From Mycoplana dimorpha (GTDB lineage: Bacteria > Pseudomonadota > Alphaproteobacteria > Rhizobiales > Rhizobiaceae): a stretch of DNA of 64,000 bases. The position numbers and the translations under genes were made by a program. The stretch spans positions 62,001-126,000 of the forward strand of contig NZ_PZZZ01000001.1 of assembly GCF_003046475.1 (NCBI RefSeq), written 5' to 3'. Positions 55,065 to 62,358 of this stretch are shown here, piece after piece (position 1 is the first letter of the stretch; each line of letters starts with the position of its first letter). The notes below the pieces were generated by a model. The model saw only the letters and a program-made list of their open reading frames with translations, made no database searches and had not been told where the DNA came from.

Positions 55065-56168
55065 TCACCGGATGCGCGCGGGGGCTTGCGCGGCCGGCGT
55101 CACTGCTTCGATCATCGGCGACGCCCCGCCGTCCGCCGATGATGCCGTCATGGCGGAGATCGCACCACGATCTCTGCTTTGCACCCTGGCGCTTGCGGCG
55201 GCGGCGACACCTGCAATCGCTTCTGCCGCGATCTTGGCGGGCATCGATCTGGGTTCTTCGTCGGCGGCTCCACGGCTGACCGAGGCCGTGAAGATCTCGT
55301 CGACCGCAATTTCGTCATCGCCGTCAAATGGCTTCTCCGGCAAAAGTGCGCCGAAAGCCCAGATCTTCGCCAGCGCGGCACGGTCCATCGCCGCGACATT
55401 GACGTCGATGTCGACGAGAGCTCCCTTGATGCGATACGGGCAGCGCCGCTTGTTGCAGTTGGCGGCGGCGGAGAATTGCCAGAGCGCGTAGCCGTCCCAG
55501 TTGCCGAGCGGGAAGACGTTGCGGATGGCGGGCTTGTAGCGGGCATACCAGAGCGGCAGCCGTGCGAGGATACGATACTTGCTGCGGTTGGCGGCGATGT
55601 GGCGGGCTGTCGAGTGGTTGGTGTAGAGCACCGGATAGCGTCCGGTGCGCGTCTTGATGTGGCCGGCGAACACCTGGGCGTCCTCAAGCGACATGAACTG
55701 TTTCGGGTCGAGCCCCTCTATGTCGAGCACCATCAGCTCGTCGGGCTGCGGCTTGGCGTAGTCGAGGAAATGGTTCGCCTGGTCGATCGGATTGCCCGGC
55801 CGGGCCAGGTGGTAGGCGCCCCAAAGCAGGCCATGCGCCCGGGCGAGCAGCCGCCGCGTCTCGTAGAGCTCGCGGCTGACCGCATATTTGCGCCACATGG
55901 TCTTGCAGTGCGCGACCGTATCGCCGTCGTGTTCACCCTTGCAGTCGAAGCTCTCCGGCAGGCCGTCCGACGCCTTGGAGATGAAGCCGGCGATCCGCTC
56001 GTCGGTCAGCATCAGCGGCCAGTCGATCTCGTTCAACTCGTAGGCATCGACGATGATGGCGTTGTCGCGGTCCTTCCAAGGCTCCAGGTCCGTCGCGGCC
56101 ACCTTGCCGGGTGCAACCAGGAGAAGGGCGCCTGCCGCCAGCGCGGACATTCTCTTCATCCTCGCCAT
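55065..56168 (-). CDS. GH25 lysozyme-like exported protein
   Basis: A 367-residue exported muramidase-like protein: signal peptide (MSALAAGALLLVAPGKVAAT), a GH25 domain (about 30-270) with IIVDAYELNEIDWP, GFISKASDG, the DxE pair in MVLDIEGLD and ALWQFSAAANC, and then an about 100-residue Ala-rich tail with acidic and basic patches. The tail is unlike a normal GH25 protein. Four or more cysteines suggest a disulfide-bonded secreted form. ATG at 56168 has AGGGGGAAAAG upstream; the open frame continues to 56435 but is not conserved. Confidence 0.85.
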   Translation of the reverse strand: MARMKRMSALAAGALLLVAPGKVAATDLEPWKDRDNAIIVDAYELNEIDWPLMLTDERIAGFISKASDGLPESFDCKGEHDGDTVAHCKTMWRKYAVSRELYETRRLLARAHGLLWGAYHLARPGNPIDQANHFLDYAKPQPDELMVLDIEGLDPKQFMSLEDAQVFAGHIKTRTGRYPVLYTNHSTARHIAANRSKYRILARLPLWYARYKPAIRNVFPLGNWDGYALWQFSAAANCNKRRCPYRIKGALVDIDVNVAAMDRAALAKIWAFGALLPEKPFDGDDEIAVDEIFTASVSRGAADEEPRSMPAKIAAEAIAGVAAAASARVQSRDRGAISAMTASSADGGASPMIEAVTPAAQAPARIR

Positions 56169-56627
56169 GCTTTTCCCCCTGCGTGCGCCCCTCCGCCCCG
56201 GATGGTGCTTTCGGTATGGTAAGCAAGACGTTAACAACTGCTCTTCGACACGCATGTGCGGCGTATCGACTGGCTGGAACATGCTGTCATGCAGAGGCGC
56301 TGGCCGGTCGGCGCGCCGATTAATCAAATCCGTATCGACCCGAGGCTGTAGAGCCTCTGGTGCTTTTGAGACGCACTTTCGCCGACCGTCCCGCGCAAAT
56401 GGAGGCTTCGGGCTCTCGCGCCACATTCTATGCATGTAAGAAATGACTAATGTACACGTCCCGGCGGCGTTTGGAAGCGCAAACCGAGCCTGGAAAGGCG
56501 TGCCGTCCGGTCCGCAGGGATTGTTCGGCGTTTACGTAAGGACAAATAACGTCCCCCGCATTGCGCCGGAAGCGTTCGACGGTCATGCTCGCGGGCGTCT
56601 GCATCCGCAGCTTCGGGGAGGACCGCC
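56169..56627. other. Intergenic region between the GH25 and acyl-CoA dehydrogenase genes
   Basis: 459 bases divergent between the two genes. A short open frame near 56443 shows no family features. The palindrome TTACGTAA (56532-56539) lies about 90 bases before the acyl-CoA dehydrogenase start and is the only regulatory candidate I see. Confidence 0.35.
56532..56539. promoter_or_regulatory. TTACGTAA palindrome upstream of the acyl-CoA dehydrogenase
   Basis: An 8-base perfect palindrome within GTTTACGTAAGG. Similar cores occur in binding sites of fatty-acid and branched-chain degradation regulators such as LiuR and PsrA-type proteins; with one copy the assignment is tentative. Confidence 0.3.
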
Positions 56628-58409
56628 ATGTACAAGGCTCCGGTGGAGGAGATCGCTTTCACGCTGCGCCACGTGGCCGGGTTAAGCGCGGCGCTGTCGG
56701 AGGGCCGTTTCGGCGATCTCTCCGACGACGTGGTGGATGCGGTTCTCGCCGAAGCCGGTCGCTTTGCGGGCGAGGCGATCGCGCCACTGGCCGATGTCGG
56801 CGATCGGCAGGGCGTCACTCTGAAGGATGCGCAGGTGACGATGCCGGAGGGCTGGCCGGCGCTCTACCGGGCCTGGATGCAAGGCGGCTGGAACGCCCTG
56901 GCGGCTGCGCCGGAGTTCGGCGGGCAGGGGCTGCCGCACATGCTGCAGGTCGCGACGATGGAGATGTGGAACGGCGGCTCGATGGCCTTTGCGATCGGCC
57001 CGACGCTGACGATCGGCGCGGTGGAAGCCCTTTCGGCGCATGGTTCGGACGCCTTGAAGCGGACCTACCTGCCGAACATGGTCTCCGGCGAATGGATGGG
57101 TTCGATGAACCTCACCGAGCCGCACGCCGGCTCCGACCTCGGCGCGCTGAAGACCCGCGCCGAGCGGCGCGACGACGGCACCTACCGCCTCTTCGGCCAG
57201 AAGATCTTCATCACCTACGGCGAGCACGATCTCACCGAGAACATCGTCCACCTCGTGCTGGCCCGCCTGCCGGACGCACCGCCCGGAACGCGCGGCATTT
57301 CCCTGTTCCTGGTGCCGAAGTTTCTCGTCAACGCCGACGGCTCGCTCGGCGGGCGCAACGACGTCCACTGCCATTCGATCGAGCGCAAGCTCGGCATCCA
57401 TGCCTCGCCCACCTGCACGATGATCTATGGCGACGGCCGTTTCGGCGACGAGCCCGGCGCCGTCGGCTGGCTGGTCGGGGAGGAGAATAAGGGGCTCGCC
57501 TGCATGTTCACGATGATGAACAACGCGCGCCTGGCCGTCGGCATGCAGGGGGTAGCAATCGCCGAGGCGGCGACGCAGAAGGCGATCGCCTATGCCAGGG
57601 AGCGCACACAGGGCAGGGCGCCGGGCTGGGAAGGCCCCGGCATGAGCCCGATCATCGAGCACCCGGACGTCGCCCGCATGCTGTTGACCATGAAGGCGCT
57701 GACGCAAGGCGCGCGCGCCATCACCTATGCCTGCGCGCACGCGGTCGACATGTCGCAGGTGACTAAAGGCGATGAGGCCCGGCACTGGGGCGAGCGGGCG
57801 AGCCTGCTGACGCCGATCGCCAAGAGCTTTGCCACCGACGCCGGCGTCGACGTCGCCTCGCTTGGCGTGCAGGTGCACGGCGGCATGGGCTACATCGAGG
57901 AAACCGGCGCCGCGCGCCTCTATCGCGACGCCCGCATCGCGCCGATCTACGAGGGCACCAACGGCATCCAGGCGATCGACCTCGTCACCCGCAAGCTTCC
58001 TTTGTCGGACGGACGGCAGGTCAAGTGGCTCATCGCCGAGTTGAAAGGGATTGCCGGTGCGGTGCGCGCCGCGGAAGATTCGGGCTTTGGCGAGACCGCG
58101 GCAAGGCTCGGTTCCAGCCTTGCCGATCTCGAAGCAGCCACCGACTGGCTCGGCAGGGCGATGGCGGAGGGCCGGCACGCCGACGCGCTGGCGGGCGCCA
58201 CGCCCTATCAGCGGCTGTTCGGCCTGGCCCTGACCGGCGCCTATCTGGCCAAGGCTGCATTGGCGGACGCCGGCGACGGCCGCAAGGCGGAGCGCACCGC
58301 GCTGTGCCGCTTCGCTGCGGAAAACCTCATGGCCGAGACAGCAGCATTGAAGGACCGGGTGATAAACGGCGCCGCCAGCCTTGCGGCGGCGCGCGCGGTG
58401 CTGGGATAG
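56628..58409 (+). CDS. Acyl-CoA dehydrogenase
   Basis: A 593-residue acyl-CoA dehydrogenase of the long form with an extra N- and C-terminal domain. FAD-dependent alpha,beta-dehydrogenation is suggested by NLTEPHAGSD, the FAD-contact HSIERKLGIHASPTC, GGMGYIEE and the catalytic-glutamate region APIYEGTNGIQAIDL. ATG at 56628 has GGGGAGG upstream. The enoyl-CoA hydratase gene follows 189 bases later, so the two may perform consecutive beta-oxidation steps; chain length is unknown. Confidence 0.95.
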   Translation: MYKAPVEEIAFTLRHVAGLSAALSEGRFGDLSDDVVDAVLAEAGRFAGEAIAPLADVGDRQGVTLKDAQVTMPEGWPALYRAWMQGGWNALAAAPEFGGQGLPHMLQVATMEMWNGGSMAFAIGPTLTIGAVEALSAHGSDALKRTYLPNMVSGEWMGSMNLTEPHAGSDLGALKTRAERRDDGTYRLFGQKIFITYGEHDLTENIVHLVLARLPDAPPGTRGISLFLVPKFLVNADGSLGGRNDVHCHSIERKLGIHASPTCTMIYGDGRFGDEPGAVGWLVGEENKGLACMFTMMNNARLAVGMQGVAIAEAATQKAIAYARERTQGRAPGWEGPGMSPIIEHPDVARMLLTMKALTQGARAITYACAHAVDMSQVTKGDEARHWGERASLLTPIAKSFATDAGVDVASLGVQVHGGMGYIEETGAARLYRDARIAPIYEGTNGIQAIDLVTRKLPLSDGRQVKWLIAELKGIAGAVRAAEDSGFGETAARLGSSLADLEAATDWLGRAMAEGRHADALAGATPYQRLFGLALTGAYLAKAALADAGDGRKAERTALCRFAAENLMAETAALKDRVINGAASLAAARAVLG

Positions 58410-58498
58410 GCGCCTTTAAGCGGCAGGCATGCAGCCGGCGCTCGTCCCAGGCGCCGACCTCCCTTAAGGGCGGAAGGCCGGACCGATGCGGCAAGTTT

Positions 58499-58545
58499 CC
58501 TTCTCCCGCTTGCGAGGAGAAGGGGCGGCAGCCAAATGAGGGTGT
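58499..58545. repeat. Rhizobial mosaic-type palindromic repeat, copy 1
   Basis: CCTTCTCC (58499-58506) and GGAGAAGG (58516-58523) form an 8-bp stem, followed by GGCGGCAGCCAAATGAGGG. The same module order (CTTCTCC stem, then GGC...ATGAGGG) appears at 62154-62277. It fits RIME-like intergenic elements of rhizobia (from memory). Confidence 0.6.
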
Positions 58546-58598
58546 CGCTCGCCCGAAGGAAAGTGTGCGTCGATTGCGCCTGCCAGGAGAGGAACCAG

Positions 58599-59348
58599 AT
58601 GACCGACCACGTTCTCATCGACCGTCCCGACGACTTGCCGGGTGTGCAGGTGATCCGCCTGAACCGGCCGGAGAAGAAGAACGCCATCACCCGCGCCATG
58701 TACGCGGCGATGACGGAGGCGCTGCGATCCGCCGACGTGGACCCGGCGGTCCGGACGACCCTGCTGCTCGGGTCGGAGGGCTGCTTCTCCGCCGGCAACG
58801 ACATGGCCGATTTCCTGGCCTTCGCGATGGGCGGCATTATGGGAAGGGAGGTGGTCGATTTCCTGCATGCGCTCGCCGCCCACACCAAGCCGCTGGTGTC
58901 CGGCGTCGACGGCATGGCGATCGGCATCGGCACCACCATCCATCTTCACTGCGACCTGACCGTCGCCTCGCCGCGCTCGTCCTTCAAGGCGCCCTTCGTC
59001 GATCTGGCGCTCGTGCCGGAGGCCGCCTCCAGCCTGATCGCGCCGCGGCTGATGGGCCACCAGCGCGCCTTCGCGCTGCTCGTCGCCGGCGAGGCCTTCT
59101 CGGCCGCCGAGGCGCGTGAGGCCGGCCTGATCTGGAAGGTCGTCGAGGCGGTGGAGGCGGAGGCGATGGAACTGGCGCGGCGCCTCGCCGCCAAGCCACC
59201 GGAGGCGCTGCGCACCGCGCGCGAGCTCATGCGCGGCAATCGCGAGGAGATCGCCGGCCGCATCGACGAGGAGACGCACCATTTCGCCGTGCGGCTGAGG
59301 AGCGCCGAAGCGCGTGCCGCCATCGAGGCCTTCATGGCCAAGACGTAG
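58599..59348 (+). CDS. Enoyl-CoA hydratase/isomerase family protein
   Basis: A 249-residue crotonase-fold protein. The oxyanion-hole positions are in LNRPEKKNAITRAMY, FSAGNDMADF, and GMAIGIGTTIH, and the C terminus has the usual helical end. Glutamate at the second catalytic position is suggested by LVPEAASS, so isomerase or hydratase activity is possible. ATG at 58599 with AGGAGAGG upstream. It follows the acyl-CoA dehydrogenase gene and the repeat at 58499. Confidence 0.92.
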   Translation: MTDHVLIDRPDDLPGVQVIRLNRPEKKNAITRAMYAAMTEALRSADVDPAVRTTLLLGSEGCFSAGNDMADFLAFAMGGIMGREVVDFLHALAAHTKPLVSGVDGMAIGIGTTIHLHCDLTVASPRSSFKAPFVDLALVPEAASSLIAPRLMGHQRAFALLVAGEAFSAAEAREAGLIWKVVEAVEAEAMELARRLAAKPPEALRTARELMRGNREEIAGRIDEETHHFAVRLRSAEARAAIEAFMAKT

Positions 59349-59532
59349 CCGCCGGCAACTCCTCCGATAGGGGAGGGTCGTCGACGACCTGCATTCGCCA
59401 GGCGGACTCGGGCAGACCGAGCAGGGGATGGATGCATGCGCTTAACAGCCCGTCATCCGTCTGCGGTTTGACAAACCGAGCCTGCGGCCCCACCTGCATC
59501 CCAAAGCATCGCGTCCAATTGGAGTTCGAGAA

Positions 59533-60015
59533 TTGAGTGTTGCCTTCGTCAAGGAAGAGAGCGCCGAAACGGCTGCGGAAACCTTGCTGCCCGACCGTCC
59601 GGTTTCGCCGCACCCCAACCTCGTCACGGAGGCGGGACTGAGGGCCTTGGAGCAGCAGCTGCAACAGGCCCGCGAAGCCTACCAGGCGGCAAGCGCGATC
59701 GAAGACGTCAACGAACGGCGGCGACAGGCGGCGGGTCCCTTGCGCGACCTGCGCTATTTTGCCGAAAGGGTGCGGACGGCCCAACTCGTCGCCGACCCGA
59801 CTTCGACCGAGACGGTTGCGTTCGGGAACACAGTAACGTTCGAGCGCGATGATGGCCGCGTGCAGACCTACCGGATCGTGGGCGAGGACGAAGCCGACCC
59901 GAAGGCCGGTTCGATATCCTACGTGTCTCCGGTGGCGCGGGCTCTGATGGGCAGGGCGGTTGGCGATGTCGTCGGCTTCGGCGCACAGGAACTGGAAATC
60001 ACCGCCATCGCTTAG
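59533..60015 (+). CDS. GreA/GreB family transcript-cleavage factor homologue
   Basis: A 160-residue GreA/GreB-type protein: N-terminal coiled coil (about 30-85) and C-terminal FKBP-like domain (about 90-160, SYVSPVARALMGRAVGDVVGF). In Gre factors acidic residues at the coiled-coil tip activate RNA polymerase cleavage; here the tip reads AIEDVNERRR with D58 and E61 retained at the same spacing. It differs from a normal GreA around them. The start is TTG at 59533 with GGAG upstream. A second Gre gene may exist elsewhere in the genome; this is an inference. Confidence 0.8.
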   Translation: MSVAFVKEESAETAAETLLPDRPVSPHPNLVTEAGLRALEQQLQQAREAYQAASAIEDVNERRRQAAGPLRDLRYFAERVRTAQLVADPTSTETVAFGNTVTFERDDGRVQTYRIVGEDEADPKAGSISYVSPVARALMGRAVGDVVGFGAQELEITAIA

Positions 60016-60062
60016 ACGGCAATTTCGCCAGAGCGCCATAATCGCCGGCGGCCGTTCCGGGC

Positions 60063-61313
60063 CTACTTCTCCAGCGTCGCGACCGCCTCCACGTGCGACG
60101 ACCAGAGGAACTGGTCGATCGGCGTCACCGCGGTGATGCGATAGCCGCCGGCGACCAGGATCGAAAGGTCGCGGGCGAGCGTCACCGGATTGCAGGAGAC
60201 CGCGGCGATCTTCTTCACCCCGGAGCGGGCGAGTTCGCGGCACTGCTCCTCCGCGCCGGCGCGCGGCGGGTCGAAGACCACGGCGTCAAACACCTTCAGT
60301 TCGGTGGCCATCAGCGGCCGGCGGAACAGGTCGCGCTTTTCCACGCTCACCTGCTTCAGGCCCTGCGCATGACGGGCGGCGTGATCGAGCGCCTTCAGCG
60401 CCTTCTCGTCCCCCTCGACCGCATGGGTGCGGGCGATGCTCGCGATCCGCAGCGCAAAGGTGCCGGAGCCGGAGAAGAGGTCGGCGACGCGCTTGGCCTT
60501 GCCGATGTGGTCGAGAACCAGCGCCGCCATCGCCTCTTCGGCCTCCTTCGTCGCCTGGGTGAAGCCGCCCGGCGGCGGCGAAACGAGGACGCCGCCAAAT
60601 GCGATCTGCGGCTTCTGCGGCTCGATCAGGATCTCGCCGTCATGTGAGACGCGGGCGATGCCGCGCAGCGACAGCACGCATTCGGTCACCGCCCGCCGCT
60701 GCCTGTCGCCGATTTTTTGGACGCCCTCAAAGGCGAGATCGAGGCCGGAAAGGGTTTCAAGGACGGTGACGCGAAAGCTCTGGCTGTCGGTGGCGAGTGC
60801 TGCGGCAATCGCGCGGATCGCCTCGAGCCGCGAGACAATCCCCGGGCTGCCGATCGGGCATTCCTCGATGTCGACGATGTGATGGCTCGACGGCTGGTTG
60901 AAGCCGAGCAGCAGCGCCTTTTCGGTGCGGCGCGCGGTGAAGACAAGCCGCTGCCGCTCGCCGGGACGGGCGATGACGAGTGGTGCCACCGTAGGCGTCA
61001 GCCCCTTCATCTTCAGCGCCTCGACCACGAGCTCTCGCTTGTAGGCGTGGTACAGTGTGTCGCTGGCATGCTGCAACGAACAGCCGCCGCAGGTTCCGTT
61101 CTTGCCATCCGGCCCGAAATGCCGGCACGGCGGCACGACCCGCTCGGGCGAGGCGATGGCGGTCGACATCACCGTGCCGTGGTTCTTCACCCGGGCGATG
61201 GCGACGGTCTCGCCGGGCAGGGTGAAGGGCACGTAGAGCGGACCGCCCGGTCCGACGGCAATGCCGTCCCCGCCGCTACCGAGCCGTTCGATGGTGACAG
61301 TTTCCGCGCTCAT
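60063..61313 (-). CDS. 23S rRNA uracil-C5 methyltransferase, RlmD/RumA type
   Basis: A 416-residue TrmA/RlmC/RlmD family enzyme. It has the TRAM domain at the N terminus, the 4Fe-4S cysteines C63, C75, C78 (C-x11-CGGC) and a later one in EECPIG, then the methyltransferase fold with DLFSGSGTFA, VFDPPRAGA and the catalytic cysteine motif SCNPVTLARD. It methylates U1939 of 23S rRNA if RlmD, as inferred. Its ATG overlaps the tlyA stop by four bases. Confidence 0.9.
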   Translation of the reverse strand: MSAETVTIERLGSGGDGIAVGPGGPLYVPFTLPGETVAIARVKNHGTVMSTAIASPERVVPPCRHFGPDGKNGTCGGCSLQHASDTLYHAYKRELVVEALKMKGLTPTVAPLVIARPGERQRLVFTARRTEKALLLGFNQPSSHHIVDIEECPIGSPGIVSRLEAIRAIAAALATDSQSFRVTVLETLSGLDLAFEGVQKIGDRQRRAVTECVLSLRGIARVSHDGEILIEPQKPQIAFGGVLVSPPPGGFTQATKEAEEAMAALVLDHIGKAKRVADLFSGSGTFALRIASIARTHAVEGDEKALKALDHAARHAQGLKQVSVEKRDLFRRPLMATELKVFDAVVFDPPRAGAEEQCRELARSGVKKIAAVSCNPVTLARDLSILVAGGYRITAVTPIDQFLWSSHVEAVATLEK

Positions 61314-62065
61314 GCTTTCCGTCCTGCGAGAAGATATTCCTGGTTGCCATCGCCGCCGGTGAGCGGCGAGGGGATGATGCCGAGACTGGTCCAGCCGATT
61401 TCGTCCGTCAGCCAGCGCTCCAGCGCGGCTGCGATCACCGGGCCCTGCGCAGGATCCTTCAGCAGCCCGCCCTTGCCGATCGCCTCGCGGCCGGCCTCGA
61501 ACTGCGGCTTGACCAGCAGCACGCAGAAGGCGCCGGGTGCGGCCAATGACAGCGCCGGCGGCAGCGCCAGCTTCAGCGAGATGAACGACACGTCGGAGAC
61601 GACACAGCCGATTGTGCGCCCACCGAGATCAGCTGCCGAGAGAACGCGGGCATTCAATCCCTCCAGATTGGTAACGCGCGCGTCCTGGGCGATCTTCGCA
61701 TGCATCTGGTCGTGGCCGACGTCGACGGCCACGACATGAGCTGCGCCGCGTTCGAGCAACACCTCGGTAAAGCCGCCGGTGGAGGCGCCGATGTCGAGGC
61801 AGTCGAGCCCTTCCGGATCGAGCCGGAAATGGTCGAGGGCCGCCACCAGCTTGAGGGCGGCGCGCGAGACATAGCCGCGCGCCGGATCGTCAAGCTCGAT
61901 CGCCGCATCCGCGCCAAAGGTGGCCCCGGCCTTGGTCACGACCCTGCCGTTGACACTCACGGTGCCACGGCCGATTGCGTCACGGGCGCGCGAGCGGCTG
62001 TCGAACAGGCCGCGGGCGACGAGCAACTGGTCGAGGCGCTGCGAAAGGGCGGGTTTGTCGGTCAT
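61310..62065 (-). CDS. tlyA: TlyA family rRNA (cytidine-2'-O)-methyltransferase
   Basis: A 251-residue protein with an N-terminal S4 RNA-binding domain (LDQLLVARGLFDSRSRARDAI, about 8-60) and an FtsJ-like methyltransferase domain with the SAM motif DIGASTGGFTEVLLERG. TlyA proteins methylate 16S and 23S rRNA cytidines in some bacteria; hemolysin is a historical name. Overlap with the RlmD gene by four bases shows one transcript. It is followed upstream by dxs on the same strand. Confidence 0.92.
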   Translation of the reverse strand: MTDKPALSQRLDQLLVARGLFDSRSRARDAIGRGTVSVNGRVVTKAGATFGADAAIELDDPARGYVSRAALKLVAALDHFRLDPEGLDCLDIGASTGGFTEVLLERGAAHVVAVDVGHDQMHAKIAQDARVTNLEGLNARVLSAADLGGRTIGCVVSDVSFISLKLALPPALSLAAPGAFCVLLVKPQFEAGREAIGKGGLLKDPAQGPVIAAALERWLTDEIGWTSLGIIPSPLTGGDGNQEYLLAGRKA

Positions 62066-62153
62066 CGCCTCTCTTGGCGCGTCGCGGTCCCCGAGGCAAG
62101 CCCTGTCGCCACGGCGAACGCATATGGACCGCCGCGGCGGTGGCGAGTGCTAT

Positions 62154-62277
62154 CTTCTCCCCAGCGGGGAGAAGTGCCGATCGGATGCGAGGCGATGAGG
62201 GGGCTTGGGGCAGGCCTTTGGCGCTTCCGGCCCCCCTCATCCGGCCCTCCGGGCCACCTTCTCCCCCTGGGGAGAAG
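62154..62277. repeat. Rhizobial mosaic-type palindromic repeat, copy 2
   Basis: CTTCTCCCC-AGC-GGGGAGAAG (62154-62174) and CTTCTCCCC-CT-GGGGAGAAG (62258-62277) are two short palindromes at the ends of a larger inverted structure whose inner arms are GATGAGGGGGC (62194-62204) and GCCCCCCTCATC (62230-62241). It lies in the 293-base gap between dxs and tlyA. Module order matches 58499-58545. RIME-like (from memory). Confidence 0.65.
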
Positions 62278-62358
62278 AGGGTGGCAATCGATGACCTCGT
62301 CACCAACCGAAGGGCGATTCCCGTGGCCCCGGTGTCGCCGGTCGGCAGCGCGTGAAAC

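Noticed and set aside
56443-56685. Small open frame before the acyl-CoA dehydrogenase
   Set aside because: No family features, runs into the start of the real gene in another frame and has no ribosome-binding site.
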